NCBI GenBank assembly: GCA_011032825.1
Contig: JAADJZ010000015.1
Span: 434,001 to 498,000, forward strand
Direction of reading: 5' to 3'
Length of the DNA stretch: 64,000 nt
Source of the DNA: Massariosphaeria phaeospora
Lineage: Eukaryota; Ascomycota; Dothideomycetes; Pleosporales
In this document: one piece after another, positions 34,132 through 46,241 of the stretch
Layout of the letters: every line of letters starts with the position of its first letter
How positions within the stretch are numbered: position 1 is the first letter of the stretch
Notes under the pieces: generated by a model
The model's database searches: none
What the model saw: the letters and a program-made list of their open reading frames with translations, nothing else
Told to the model about the DNA's origin: nothing
Made by a program: the position numbers and the translations under genes

Positions 34132-34955
34132 CTTGACGCACAAACAGATCTCTCAAAGTGCTGGGAAGCGAAGACTCAAGGATAGCCTAATGCCAGAGAA
34201 GATTGCCTGTATTCGAGCACCATATCTTGCTCATCTTATACCTTCAGCAGCAGAGCCGCAACCTCAGCTCCAAGTCCTCATATCAGCCCACATCGTGTTC
34301 CCCTCCATTCACAGTCTTTTGGCGGCTGCAAGACAGGAGGCGGTGTCAGTGCAGTTGCATATACGTAATAATAGATCGCCGGATGCGCTGAAGCGTGAGT
34401 CTATAGCAACGCCCACATAGACTTGAGAGTCGTTTAGAGGTGAGCAGTAACACAGCCCTCAATTCTAGGTGTGTGGGTAAGACGGCTAGGAAGAGGCGTC
34501 GAAGTCGCATGTTGATTGAGTGGTGGTGGTCGCTAAAGCACACGGGGGCGCCGGATGTGTGTTAGTGCTGCTTGTGGCTTCTTGGGGCCGTTTGCCTTGG
34601 GGAGCAACGAGCTTTCTGTGAGATTTCGCCCGGTCGTTGTTCTCATATGCGCTGCTGAACACGTCACTAGGCATAGTGTAGTCGTGTTGGAGTTTTCCAC
34701 GACGGTTTCCTCGACGCGTGCAAGATGTACTCAACTAGGATCTCCGGAGAGTCAATTCCTCTACAATCTTGTGCATTTGTCCCAAATCCCTTCCAGACTG
34801 TTTCAATACTGTATAGCTAATACACAGATGGACACGAGATTAGGTGTCTTTTATATGAGGTGATTCACCCATATATTTCCCTCATGGAACTGAGATCCTA
34901 GCTCACCTTTGGACGATGTCTACCGCAATAGATACTGAAGAGTTTAACCATGATA
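34132..34955. other. Intergenic, no gene recognised
   Basis: About 0.8 kb containing the upstream region of the secreted-protein gene and the 3' flank of the CorA-like gene. A 102-codon plus ORF at 34555-34863 lacks motifs. Confidence 0.5.
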
Positions 34956-36899
34956 CTAGTGTCTTGCCTGGAGCCATCGTTGGCTATCACGAAATACATG
35001 ACTCAGGCTTCTATCCGATGCGATCACGTAGTTTGCGAGTGAAGTGGGTAGGAGCACTGCGAAGAAGAATATCCACGGGTATCTAGGCTTCAGGAACTCC
35101 ATACCAAAAAGCGCGGTGGTGAAGAGAAGCGGGAAAGCGACGTACTAGGAAAGTTAGATTGGTTAAAAGATGATGACGCATGCAATAACAGTAACGGTAC
35201 GTACCACTGTCATTTGTGTCAATGTCTTTATGTTGTTTCCTTGCGAGATCGCTGTTTCCGTTTGGCTAAGGCTTGAGACCGTATGTAGCTGATTCTCATT
35301 AGGCTACCTAGGTAGTCAATAGCGTCACTAGATCCGAACTTACGCTGTCGAACTTGAATCTAAACCGGTCGCGCTTGGTAAGAAGGAGTTTGCGAAGCCG
35401 ATCCAGCTCTGCCATGCTGCGAATGATACTATCAATGATCCTTGGCCATGTAGGTTTGTCGCGTGCAAACGTGGTGAAAAAGGAAATCTGGTTGCGATAA
35501 AATGTATCCCACGCGTCAATAATAGCGCTTATACAGTCCACGAAGATCTGAACTGTTTCGATAACGTTGCTCAAAGTCTCCGTGTGTGTTCTGCTAGGAT
35601 CATCTTGGAAAACTTGACGAATATGTCTTGCCTGTGGGATGGGTCAGAAATATCTAAATTTGTCTGCACATTCCATAAACACGCACATATTCTTCCATTC
35701 GCTTGTTGAAAGTTTCAATAAGAGAAGTGTATTCTACCGTCACTTGATGCACTCGTCGGTCAACCTTGAACAACCAGTATTCTCTGGGATCGAAGCATGG
35801 GGGGTTCATGGTGCCGCGACCGCCTAAAGGAGGATCAAAGCCGTCACCTGATGGATAGTTCGCAATATATTCATGGAGCTTTTGTTCCGAGCCAAAATAC
35901 GTATCCACTAGAAAGTATTCGGTCCAGAACCATTCATCCGGGCCCAGTGAAAGGGATGATGTTTGAGCCTCATAGAAATGGAGTTCTTCTTCGTCGGTGG
36001 ACCATTCGCGAAGAGGAAGCGGCTCGGTCGTCCTTAAAGGTTTCTGACGTATATTCCGATGGTCTCTTATCGGCGGTCCACGGCGCATTGCATGATACGG
36101 AAGATGGAACTCCAGGAAGTATCCCCAGTCCTGATTGGGTCAACCCAAAGCGATACATACAAAGTGTATGTGGAAACTGGCTTACTGTTGAAACAGAGAA
36201 ATGGTGCTCTCTCACCAGATACCTGTGCATGAAGCCTCGCAAAGGGTTGGCCGTCCGTCGGGCAACGGTAGCAATTAAGGCAAGTGCCGCGGCAGGTTTC
36301 AAATTGGGAATGAATCTAGACCTGTGAGTCTATAAGAGCTACTCAATTCTGTAGGTTTGCTCACATGATCCTTTTCTCTGCTTTAAGTCTTATTCGCTAA
36401 TCATTGGTTAGCAACTTGTTCACCTTTAGACAATGGCTAGAAGTCGGAGCAGTTCCATGGCACTCACGTCTTCTTTCAGTCGGCAAAATAATAGGGGTAT
36501 GGTGAGATTCTTCGAATAAATATTGCACTCGCGGCATTGTTTGCCGTAGTTTTTCGCACATGTAGGATGCTTTTGACGGTCATCCAGTAGTACAATATCG
36601 GTGCTGAGGCTAGCGTCGTCGACATCATTCTCGACAGTTCGGTTTTGTCCCCTTGCTGCTTTGATGATAGACTCGTTCAGAAAGTCTCGAAGAGTCTGCT
36701 GTTTGCGAGGAATAGGAATGTCCAGCTGGTTGCTATCATGCGTCATGAACTGGTGAATGACTGTTGAGGTTTGAGCCTGAGTGGGGTTGAGCCGCGCCGC
36801 ATCCCCATGATGTTTCGTCTCATCTCGTTGTATGAACTTCTCCCACGGATTATGAAGGCGGACTAGCTCACTACGGGAGCTGTCGAGGTCATATGCCAT
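34956..36899 (-). CDS. CorA-like two-helix membrane protein of fungal type
   Basis: Six exons: 36899-36468, 36329-36186, 36130-35687, 35631-35344, 35288-35205 and 35144-34956, giving 526 residues, all junctions phase 0. The frame upstream of 36899 begins only with GTG, so the ATG of MAYDLDSS is used. Blocks WGYFLEFHLPYHAMR and DEWFWTEYFLVDTYFG match a fungus-wide hypothetical family. The C-terminal part is CorA-like: long helices (NVIETVQIFVDCISAIIDAWDTF), then ETAISQGNNIKTLTQMTVVY, then two transmembrane helices (YVAFPLLFTTALFGMEF and WIFFFAVLLPTSLANYVIA). The residues after helix 1 read GME instead of the GMN selectivity motif of true CorA Mg2+ channels, so transport is unproven. Confidence 0.78.
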
Positions 36900-37342
36900 A
36901 AGCGGCGTCCAGATAATCCCATATTGTTGTGACAGCACTCCGCTTTTAAGTTGCGTTGGATGGCATGGGCTGTGCAGCGCCGATAATGCATCCAGCCCAG
37001 CATCAGGATCGCCTTACTTCTTGTCTTCACCGGAATTCTTCTGTTTTATCTACTTGCTTCTTCGAGAAACTAGGCTGTAATAGAGGAAAGGAGGCGCAGA
37101 GCACCTCGATGCATTAGTGTTGCATAATCTGCTTCCTCGGCAATACTTCCATTGGCACGCTTAGCCGCGGACCGGGCAGGGTCACATCGGGCGACAACGG
37201 GAAGTCTCAGCCCAAAGCGCCCAATGCCAGAACACGGAACTGAGGTCCTCAGATCATCGAAAGGCTGACCTACATAAAGCGGTAATAGAGGCTTACAGAC
37301 TTGGTGCAAGCTCTGGCATGTTCTCTCAATCATCCACTGGCC
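36900..37342. other. Intergenic, no gene recognised
   Basis: About 440 bp upstream of the CorA-like gene. The opposite-strand ORF at 37070-37390 has no motif. Confidence 0.4.
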
Positions 37343-37698
37343 ATGGTCAACAGCCACCGTTGGAATCCAGCAATGTGCGCGGCAATCCACGTTGGAATGC
37401 AGTTACTGACTGATGACTATAGACAACACATGGCGTTTGGCACAGCCCAGCTTGCAGAGCTCGCTCAACCACAACATCTGTGGGAGGTACTGAATTCCCC
37501 CATGGCATGATCTCAGACCCTACGGAACCGGAGGCTGAAGCTTTTTGGTATTGTGTTAGTTACTGTACCCGTGCTTCGCAAGTTATAACTCACGATGAAT
37601 AGAGCGGTTGTGGAGACGGCCCATTTGGGAGCTGGGATCCGATGTGCCTTAGCTGCCACCATTTACGATGTGACGACTGTAGAACAGAGCAAAGATGA
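37343..37698 (+). CDS. Possible small CxxC-type zinc-binding protein (doubtful)
   Basis: A putative splice from 37486 (GAG|GTACTG) to 37603 (AATAG|AGC) gives a 79-residue product ending SGCGDGPFGSWDPMCLSC then HHLRCDDCRTEQR and a stop at 37696-37698. The order C-x(11)-CxxC-H-H-x-x-CxxC after a Trp resembles the short zinc-ribbon ends of some fungal hypothetical proteins (W...CG.GP...C..C.H..C..C). The 5' part is weak: the ATG at 37343 is arbitrary, and other frames upstream look at least as coding. It could be the surviving 3' exon of a decayed gene. Confidence 0.3.
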
Positions 37699-38974
37699 GG
37701 AAATCGACAGAAATGACAAAGACATCCCCGAGACTCTACCAGTAATTAGTGATTTAGATTGTTAACTCGCTAAAGGTGCGAAGAGCAATTCATATCCCGA
37801 CCAATACATACTACGAAGCCCACTGACATGTATCAGAACCAAGAGACTACCATGAAAAAACCTCTTTTCATAACTCCCTATACTCTGCCCTGGAAGTCAC
37901 AACATGTTTCTTATTCAATGCCACTAGAGTTATCAAGAACGCGACATAGCTAGGAGCACGTCAGGGAGTCTGTGCTATGTCCATTGTGGTTCGCAGTGGT
38001 GGTCGGCGATATTCCATATGGAGGCCGTGCGGTAGCATATATCTTACATAAAGAAAAAAACGCATAACGCGTTTCATTTGGAACAACTCTTTGGCATTTC
38101 GAATCTCGTTACCATAACACACTTGTGGCACAGAATCAAATTGAAGTGAAATAGTTTCACATGTCATACAAGGCGGCTGGAATAGTATCAGTAAGGTTAC
38201 TTGGTATAATTTTTAACCGGCTGGTGCAAACAGATAGTGATTGGGAATAGCGTGAGTGATGAGTCCTCCGCCATTTATCTAATCTGAGTGCTTTCAGCTT
38301 TTCGATTGTTAAATTCCCTTGAATCCTCACCTCCGATTGCATACCTGACTGCGACGGGGATTATAAGAAAGCATCAAGAGTTCGACACACACTAACCAAC
38401 CCGATCGTACAGGTTCGAAAGCGAAGGTGGCGTCTCATTCAGGACCAAACTAGTATTCTAGAAAAGACGTCAAAAGTTGTTCTAGAAGATCTCTCGAGGT
38501 GAACAATAGTTGTGAAAAGGGGCGAGTCCTGAGCGACCGATTCCAGTGCCAACTCTCAAGAGGTGCTGACGGCATGGCTAGCCGAGTGATGAAGTATTTT
38601 GACTTTCTAAGGATATTGACTGTAAGCGGTAGACCTTCTAGTCCGAATCATTTTAAAAGTGGGTAGTAAGAGGGCACATGGAGTTATGAGTTGTTTCCCC
38701 AAGAAAAAATTCTTTACATGGAGACATCCCGTATGATTTTCGTTATGTGTAAAATATTTATACTCCGAAGACAGGTTCTCCGAATGTCAAAGGGGCAGAA
38801 AGTGACTGTATTGCTTCACTAATGTACAGGTAATCCACACGGGTTATGTCGTGGTTTCGGACTATAGGCCGAGATTAGTATATGCGACAGAAAGAAAGCC
38901 ATAGAGGTGTGTCATACAAAGTCCACAGCAACCTGTTTAGTTCAAAAAGAGTACACAATGATGATGCCTACGCT
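37699..38974. other. Intergenic, no gene recognised
   Basis: About 1.3 kb of AT-rich DNA with only short ORFs (under 70 codons). It includes the 3' flank of the 113-residue gene on the minus strand. Confidence 0.5.
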
Positions 38975-39367
38975 TCAAATGTAACGAAACATGTTGTTGC
39001 GCACACTCCTCTTCATCGATACTGGTTGGCCATCTTCCATTTCTACACCGGACTCTCCTCCGTCTCCAGATAGACCTTGCATCTTCAGTTCCAACTCCTT
39101 ATCGAGTTCTGCTTGTGTTTTCTTCTTTGGGGGGGACTGTTCCGAAGTCTTGGCAGACTGGGTCTAGTTGCTGTTAGCTTTCTTTTGTTAGAGGAATTAA
39201 TCCTAAATACTCACTGTGGGTTCATCCTTTAGTTTCTTAGACGCTGCATCAGACTCAGAAGACGATAACCGTGAATATAACGGAACAGCGGGCGCTGGTA
39301 TGCTGTGGATCCGTGCTGTGAAAGATGCTTGGGTTCGATGGATTATACGCTGGGAAAGCGACGACAT
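38975..39367 (-). CDS. Small conserved fungal protein, probably mitochondrial
   Basis: Two exons too short for a length-filtered ORF scan: 39367-39215 and 39163-38975, joined over intron 39214-39164 (GTGAGT...ACTAG), give 113 residues. The N-terminus MSSLSQRIIHRTQASFTARIH is rich in Arg and Ser with no acidic residue until about position 42, as in a mitochondrial presequence. The middle is charged (KKLKDEP, PPKKKTQAELDKELELKMQG). The C-terminus is KRSVRNNMFRYI. Coding is supported by the clean phase-0 splice with a branch-point-like CTAAC in the intron and by the domain-like order. The function is unknown. It is divergent to cef1 with 303 bp between start codons. Confidence 0.7.
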
Positions 39368-39670
39368 TACGAGTAGCTGATTAAGTTTTTATTCAAGGTT
39401 AAGGTAGGATAAGGTTCTGGAGGACTACTATGGTTCAGTATGACTGAGATGCAGTTACGTCAATGTGATGTACCGCGACAGGATGACATAAGCAGATAAG
39501 CGCCAAGGCGCTAGTACTCCTCGAAGCCCTTTCGAACTTCGGCTGCGCGACCGGACAACTTTACCTGCCTCTGCTGCAACACGCGACAACCAGCTTGCAG
39601 TACCAACCACAGCAACGTTGCCACTCCTTTGGCTTCCTTGGCACAATCGACGTTGCACTATCTTCTCACC
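39368..39670. promoter_or_regulatory. Divergent promoter between the 113-aa gene and cef1
   Basis: A 303-bp interval between two start codons on opposite strands must hold both promoters. No TATA box or named site was identified. Confidence 0.5.
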
Positions 39671-42019
39671 ATGGTCGTCACCAAAGTCGGGCAGTGGTCG
39701 AATGTGGAGGATGAGGTGCTGAAGGCCGCCATCTCCAAATATGGGCTCAACCAGTGGGCGCGTTGCGCATCCCTCCTTGCGAAGAAGACGGCCAAGCAAT
39801 GCAAAGCTCGATGGAACGAGTGGCTGGATCCATCCATCAAAAAGACGGAATGGTCGCGCGAAGACGACGAAAAGCTCCTGACTATGGCAAAGTTGCTTCC
39901 CACCCAATGGCGCACAATAGCTCCGATCGTCGGCAGAACCGCGACACAATGTCTGGAACGATACCAGAAGCTGCTCGATGAACAAGAGGCGAGAGAAAGC
40001 GGCGACCTGGGCCTTGCCGGTCCCGATGGGGGGGAGACGGCTGCTCCTACTGCTGAGGAGGTCCGGCGGTTACGCCCCGGCGAAGTCGACGCGTATGCCG
40101 AAAGCCGACCCGCTAGACCTGATGCCATCGATATGGACGAGGAAGACAAGGAGATGCTCTCAGAGGCTCGAGCGCGCTTAGCAAACGTGAGCGGCAAGAA
40201 GGCCAAGCGGAAAGCGCGTGAACGGCAACTTGAGGAATCCAGGCGTCTTGCGCTTCTCCAAAAGCGGCGAGAACTCAAAGCTGCTGGCATCAACATCAAG
40301 ATAACTGCAAAGAAAGGCAACCACATCGACTACAACGCTGACGTCCCACTCGAGAAAGGGGTACCGTCCGGTTTCTACGATACCACAGAAGAGCTCGATC
40401 GGAATGAGCGGCAGCGAGAAGCCTATGATCCGCGGAAACAACAACTCGCGAACAAACGCAAGGCCGACCAACAGGATGATCAGGGAGAAAGCAAGCGAAA
40501 GAAGAATGACAAGAGTGCGGGTGGACTTGGAGCATCGTACGCGAAAGCTGCACAAGCACAGAGGATTCGCGAAGCCGAACAAAGCAGCAAGCGCCGGGCC
40601 CTAAATCTTCCCGCACCGCAAGTTGGAGCTGCCGAGATGGAGCTTATTCTCAAAATGGGTACGACAGGAGAGCGTGCTAGCACGGGCATTGGAAGCGATA
40701 ACGTTGCCACGCAAGGTCTGCTTGGAAATTATTCAGGAGTTGTTGGGAGCACGCCGATACGCACGCCCATGGCACCTAAGGAGGAGGACGTCATCGCCAA
40801 CGAGGTTCGAAACGCACGACTTAGGACCGAAACACAGTCTGCTTTACTTGGTGGCGACAACCCAGATCTGGTCGAGGATAGTGGACCCGCTTCCTTGCCC
40901 GGAAGTGGCCCTCGGCGTCAGATTGTTACACCTAACCCTATGGCAACTCCCTTCCGGCAAGCCAATGGCGGTCCTGGTGCTACACCCATGCGCCAAGGAC
41001 CTGGAGCCACCCCCATGCGCACCCCTCGGGACAGCCTTCGGTTGAATGAAGATGAAGGGATGCAACTAGTCGCACAGACACCACGTGATATTAGGCTTAG
41101 AGAGAATGCCATGCGGCACAATCTCAAAAGCAAACTTGCCTCGCTACCCAAACCGAAGGAGAATAGCTGGGAGTTTGAGCTTCCCGAGGAACAACCCGAA
41201 GCCATGGTGGTAGAAGCTAGTGAGGAAGATGCGGCCGAGCTGGACCGAAGAAAGAGGGAGTTGCAAAAAGCCGCCGAACAAGCAGAGTTTGGTCGACAAT
41301 CGCAAGTCGTACAAAAGTTCCTGCCAAGACCGTCGCTTGTTGATATTGACGCGATGATGAGGAGAGTCCAGGATATACAAGACCCCGCCCAGAGAGAGAT
41401 TGAAACGGAGATGTCACTCCTGATTTGCAACGACGTACAGAAGTTCGGTGGGGGTCGCGTCTCTGGGACTTTGCTGCCACTCGAAAGCCACAGTGATAGT
41501 GCCCTTAGGGCGGCGAAGATGGAATTGGCGCTCGAATATTCCATGACCAGTGATGCGGAGAAAAAGGCGTTTCAGGCCGGTTTGAGCACGGCGTGGACGA
41601 ACTTACACGGCTCTTCGATGTTACCAGGACTGCATGGCTACGAGGAAGATGAAGTCGACGAACACCAGCTCATGGTGGAAGAATTCAACAACACGCAAGA
41701 CAAGATGATCGAGTCTGCCCAACAGGCCAACAAGATCGAAAAGAAGCTGACGGTGCACCACACTGGATACATGAAGCGGTCCGAGTTGTTGCGCCAGAAA
41801 ATTGTCGATGCATCCATGGCGCTCGAGAAGGCCAAGATGGAGCTTGACTCGGCTCGCACGATGCAGTTCTCAGAGCAATCGGCTATCCGTCGACGGCTGG
41901 AGAGCTTGCGCGAGGAAGTTGGCTTTGTTAATCGCAGGGAAAGGGAGGCTCAGGAGCTATATCGGGCGAGGAAGGACGAGCTGGAGAGCCTGCAAGAGCC
42001 GACGAACGGCGTGCACTGA
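39671..42019 (+). CDS. cef1: Cef1/Cdc5 pre-mRNA splicing factor
   Basis: Core component of the NineTeen complex (Prp19-associated), required for spliceosome activation. Single exon, 782 residues, from ATG 39671. Two N-terminal Myb/SANT repeats cover residues 5-105: GQWSNVEDEVLKAAISKYG then KKTAKQCKARWNEWLDPSIKK, followed by TEWSREDDEKLLTMAKLLP and GRTATQCLERYQKLLD. A basic helix (KKAKRKARERQLEESRRLALLQKRREL) contacts the spliceosome RNA/protein core. The middle has GATPMR/ATPMRTPRD repeats, which are TP-rich phosphorylation sites in CDC5 proteins. The C-terminus is helical and charged (ELDSARTMQFSEQSAIRRRLESL). Lack of introns in a splicing-factor gene of this length is common in this family. 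Confidence 0.95.
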   Translation: MVVTKVGQWSNVEDEVLKAAISKYGLNQWARCASLLAKKTAKQCKARWNEWLDPSIKKTEWSREDDEKLLTMAKLLPTQWRTIAPIVGRTATQCLERYQKLLDEQEARESGDLGLAGPDGGETAAPTAEEVRRLRPGEVDAYAESRPARPDAIDMDEEDKEMLSEARARLANVSGKKAKRKARERQLEESRRLALLQKRRELKAAGINIKITAKKGNHIDYNADVPLEKGVPSGFYDTTEELDRNERQREAYDPRKQQLANKRKADQQDDQGESKRKKNDKSAGGLGASYAKAAQAQRIREAEQSSKRRALNLPAPQVGAAEMELILKMGTTGERASTGIGSDNVATQGLLGNYSGVVGSTPIRTPMAPKEEDVIANEVRNARLRTETQSALLGGDNPDLVEDSGPASLPGSGPRRQIVTPNPMATPFRQANGGPGATPMRQGPGATPMRTPRDSLRLNEDEGMQLVAQTPRDIRLRENAMRHNLKSKLASLPKPKENSWEFELPEEQPEAMVVEASEEDAAELDRRKRELQKAAEQAEFGRQSQVVQKFLPRPSLVDIDAMMRRVQDIQDPAQREIETEMSLLICNDVQKFGGGRVSGTLLPLESHSDSALRAAKMELALEYSMTSDAEKKAFQAGLSTAWTNLHGSSMLPGLHGYEEDEVDEHQLMVEEFNNTQDKMIESAQQANKIEKKLTVHHTGYMKRSELLRQKIVDASMALEKAKMELDSARTMQFSEQSAIRRRLESLREEVGFVNRREREAQELYRARKDELESLQEPTNGVH

Positions 42020-42608
42020 GCAGTTGGCTGGGGTTCTCACGGAGAAAGTGTATCATATTTGATTCTGTCTGGGACATTGCGTATGGGGTCGAGTGTACCA
42101 CCACAGTGAAAGGAGTTTGCGGATGCAAAAGCGGTATATAGGGTTTTGCACAGCCGGCCGTAGTTGGCGCCATGGGTAGCTAGTGCAGTCATCAATAACT
42201 TACCAGTCGCCTGGCAGTGTGTCTAGCGTGCAAGTCACAAGGCGGGGGTCCACGTTGTCGGGGAGAGCTGCTGCGAGTGCGCTGTGCAGCACCTGTCCAG
42301 CGCAGCGGTCGAACAGGGTGTTGGGCCGAACGACGCAGTTTCTCCGCCTGTTCTCGAAGCACACGAGGCAACGGTTTGCCGTTGGATAGAGATCTGCACG
42401 CCGCCGCAGCAACATTTAGCGACTCCGCATCGCTGGGCGGCGCGGGCTCGGGCGCACTCCGAACGGCGCGGTAGATGGATGGGCCCTCTGCCCCAAGCCA
42501 CTGCTCAACCGCCCCAGACCCGGCCGCTGAACTCCTGCCTCTGCTACCCTCGTTGCGCCTCTCATCACAACGTGCACCGCATGTCCCCGCGCGGCTGATC
42601 GAGGTGGC
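42020..42608. other. 3' flank of cef1 and upstream region of the WD40 gene
   Basis: About 590 bp, GC-rich toward the right. Antisense ORFs such as 42192-43202 minus run through the WD40 coding exons and are shadows. Confidence 0.5.
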
Positions 42609-45600
42609 ATGGGGCGAAACGCGCGCAAGCGCATCTCGTACGGTGGGTGCAACTGCAAACGCGCGCCGCAAACGGCCTCGGACGTGAAGGTGAAACTGAC
42701 GGTGGTGCTGTGCAGTGCTGCCGCTCGCGAACTCTGCTGGAGGCCACCGCCTGGGCGTCAATGGCTTGGCCGTGGACGCGGCGAACTCTATCCTGTGAGT
42801 GTCGGCGCGGATAGCTGCGCTACACCTGATGCCTCCGCGTACTGACCTTATACCAGCTACTCGGGCGGGCGAGACGGCGTCGTCTGCGCCTGGGACCTGC
42901 ACCTGGACCTGCAGCGCAGCGACAGCGACAGCCATGACCGCGACCCGTTCGCCGACTCGAGCGCGCCCAACTACAAGCCGCCGGCCACGCAGTTCCGCCA
43001 GCAGGTGCAGGCCCACACGCACTGGATCAACGACCTCGTGCTCGCCCAGGGCAACCAGGCCCTCGTCTCGGCGTCTTCGGACGTACGTACAACCCATCTG
43101 CCGCCCGTGAGCACACAGACATTGACGTGGGTAGATCACCGTGAAGGTCTGGCGACCCGCCTCCCAGGACCGCCTGCCGCCGCAGACCATCGGGCTGCAC
43201 ACCGACTACGTGAAGCGCGTCGCATCGCCGGGCGTGTATGAGAACTGGGTGGCCTCGGGCGGCTTGGACCATAAAATCAGCCTGTGGGATCTCAATGGCG
43301 GCGGCCAGAAGCTGCAGATTGCCGTGGGCGATGACGAGAACACGGCCAAGGGCTCCGTGTATGCCCTGGCAGCAACGCCCTCGATCATCGCGAGCGGCGG
43401 CCCCGAGAGCATTGTTCGCATATGGGACTCCCGCACGGGGAAACGTATCACCAAGTTTGTCGGACACACAGACAACGTGCGGGACATTCTCGTGACTCAG
43501 GACGGGGACACCATCTTGACGGCGTCGTCGGACCAGACGGTCAAAGTATGGTCCATGACGGCGGGAAGGTGCATGTACACGCTCTCCATGCACAACGACA
43601 GCGTGTGGTCGCTCTTCTCCAACGATCCACGGCTCTCTGTCTTCCATTCGGCCGACCGATCAGGAATCGTAGCAAAGAGCGATGTGCGCAATTGTGCTGA
43701 AATGGACGAAGGCGTCTCGGTCGCCGTGTGTCAGGAGCACGAGGGCGTGAACAAGATTTTCTGTGCTGGTGACTACGTCTGGACCGCAACATCGAGTTCG
43801 AGCATCAACCGTTGGAACGACGTCGAGACTGCCGCCGAAGTGGCTTTGCCAGAGTCCTACAAGTGGCACAGATCGAGCGTTACTACGATGCGGTCACGAT
43901 ACCCTTCACCCCCTTCTACGAGCCCTCCCATGAGCGGTACCGTACCGAAAATCCCCTTCAAGGCCTTGCTACGCATGTCAAATACCGCTCCTTACCCGCA
44001 ACTGTTCTCTGCAGGCGACCCCGACGCCTCAACCGTGTACTCTCTAGCAAGCACTCGGAAGCCCTCAGAAGTCTTTACCCTGGCAGATGCCGGTGCAGTC
44101 GTCCCCTGCCGGACTCTTCCCGATTTTTCTATTGAGGGGCAAAATGGCCTCATCAAGCACCATCTGCTCAACGACCGAAGGAGAGTCCTTACCGTTGACA
44201 CCGCAGGAGAAGTGATATTATGGGACCTACTTCAGGTATGGGAAGTACTATACTTTTTTTGGTCTTATCTAACTTTCTCGCAGTGCATCCCGGTGAAGTC
44301 ATTCGGGAAGCGGCATCTTGATGACGTTGTTCCCGAGGTCAACACCCAGGAAACCGTGTCCCATTGGTGTACCGTTGACACTAGGACGGGCAGCTTAACA
44401 TGTGTGTTAGAGGAGAATTACTGCTTCGATGCCGAGATGTACGCAGATGATCTTGAGCTAGAGGGGAAGATCGATTTCCGTGAAGACCAGCGAAGTCCGT
44501 ATCCCGTATCCTACCCATATATGTGTTTATTTACTAACTATGGGTAGTAAATCTGGGAAAGTGGGTACTACGATACTTATTCTCGAACTTAATAGATGAG
44601 GAGGTAAAGCGGGACGAAGACTTCAGAGCCAGCTTACTCAAAGAAAAGAGCAGTACAAGCCGAGCGAATCCACCAAGAAACATTCAGATTCCAGAGACAC
44701 GAATCAATGGCTGGAACGATGCCACATCAGGACCAACCTCAGGCTCTACGATACGTGCTAATACCAACGGATTTCACTTACCAGTTCACACGCCTGGCAT
44801 GGCTATCGGACTCGCTACCCCAGGAATAGCTCCCCATAGTGCAGGCCACGGCCACAATCCCCTTCTGACCCCGACTACTGAAGAAGGCAGTCAGCTAGAA
44901 AAGACACAAACCCAGCGAAGTTCAACGCAAGAGCGACCAGATTATTTCTCAACTGCACCCAGCACCAATGGCGGTGGCAAGCCCGGCACCCCGGCGGAAG
45001 GCTCAACAGACTCCAATCATGACACTGTTCAGTCACCGTCGGAAGAGACTCCAGCGAACCAGAAGAAAAGCAAAGCTCTCTTCTCCAAGAAATTCAACAT
45101 GTCTTTCAACATGAAGAAATTCGGTGCTCAGAGCTCGACGCCAGAAACCACGGCGAAGCCTGCTGCCGTTGACGAGAAGTCCGAGGATAGCGACTCCCGA
45201 TCCACCAAGACCGACGAGAAAGTCATTGAAGACAGTTTCTTCGGCGCCCTTCAGAAGATTCGCCAGGCTTATGACGACCAGCTGAATGTGGGAATCACGT
45301 CGTTGAACTCGCAAATCGCACCTAGTCTACCCAGCGAAACCCCCGTCCTCAAGCCGCCTGCGTCAACGGTCATCTTAATCCAAGAAGACCGTCCAGACTC
45401 GGGCGGAGTCGCCGATCTCTTCGAAGGCAAGGTCAGCTCCACGGGCCATCAAGCCGATCTAATCGAGAAAGTCGCACCCATGTGGCTCGCAGACGTCCTC
45501 CTCCGAGTATGTGCCCCCACGCCCCCAGCTTCCCTTCTCCGTTCCTCCCGCTTCACAACCACTAACCCGCGCCAGAACCAAATCCCACTCAAAGACATCG

Positions 45601-46241
45601 TCAAAGTCAGCTTCATCCTCGAGCCGTACCAAAACCTGCTCCCGAGCATCTCTTCAGACGGGTACATCATCCTCCTTTACTATTTGTGTCCCCAGAGAAA
45701 GCCGTGCGCGACGCTAACTCGCCGCACAGTAACAACCGCCTCAACGCAAACCGCATGCTGCGCGCGCGCAAGATCCTGACGTACGTGGCCGAGCGCATCG
45801 AGCCGCCGCCCAGCAAAGAGGAAGAGGAGGCGGCCGGCGGCCCCATGAAGCCCGAGGAGTATCTGGAGCTGTATTGCCAGAACCAGGTATGTTCATGTTC
45901 CGCTTCCGAATTCCGAATTCCCAATTCCGATCGGTCTACTGGTCGGGTTGAGTGGAGTGGAAAAGAACAGAACACCCAGCTAACGCGGCCGACAGCTCGT
46001 CACCCCGACTATGACGCTCGCGTCCATCCGCGCGCACATCTGGCGCGGCGGCGGCGATGTCGTCATCTTCTACAAGGCGAACGGCCGCAAGGCTATCAAG
46101 CACGCGCCTGCGCTGGGGGCGGGTAGCACGCCGGATGCTGCGCCGGGCAGCACGGGCGTGTCGGAAGGCGAGGCGTCGAGTGATGGCGGGCGCAGCAGTC
46201 TGCAGAGTTCGAGGGGCATTGTCGAGGGCAGGGCGCTCTAG
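42609..46241 (+). CDS. bun107: WDR48/Bun107-type WD40 protein, deubiquitinase cofactor
   Basis: WD40 partner that activates the USP1/USP12/Ubp9 class of deubiquitinases. Nine exons: 42609-42642, 42716-42794, 42857-43082, 43135-44235, 44284-44494, 44548-45506, 45576-45661, 45730-45886 and 45996-46241, giving 1032 residues; all junctions keep frame. The start [11 protein letters not shown] joins [23 protein letters not shown] repeats include [64 protein letters not shown] and [16 protein letters not shown] Ser/Thr/Pro-rich middle (about residues 530-700) leads to the conserved C-terminal DUF3337-type domain ([64 protein letters not shown]). Confidence 0.92.

Noticed and set aside
33847..34143. 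Unspliced 98-codon reading of the secreted protein's first exon
   Set aside because: The frame past 33962 departs from the protein; a GTCAGT donor there joins in phase to the conserved next exon.
42192..43202. 336-codon antisense ORF overlapping the WD40 gene
   Set aside because: It is the reverse complement of well-supported WD40 coding exons; long antisense frames are common over GC-rich coding DNA.
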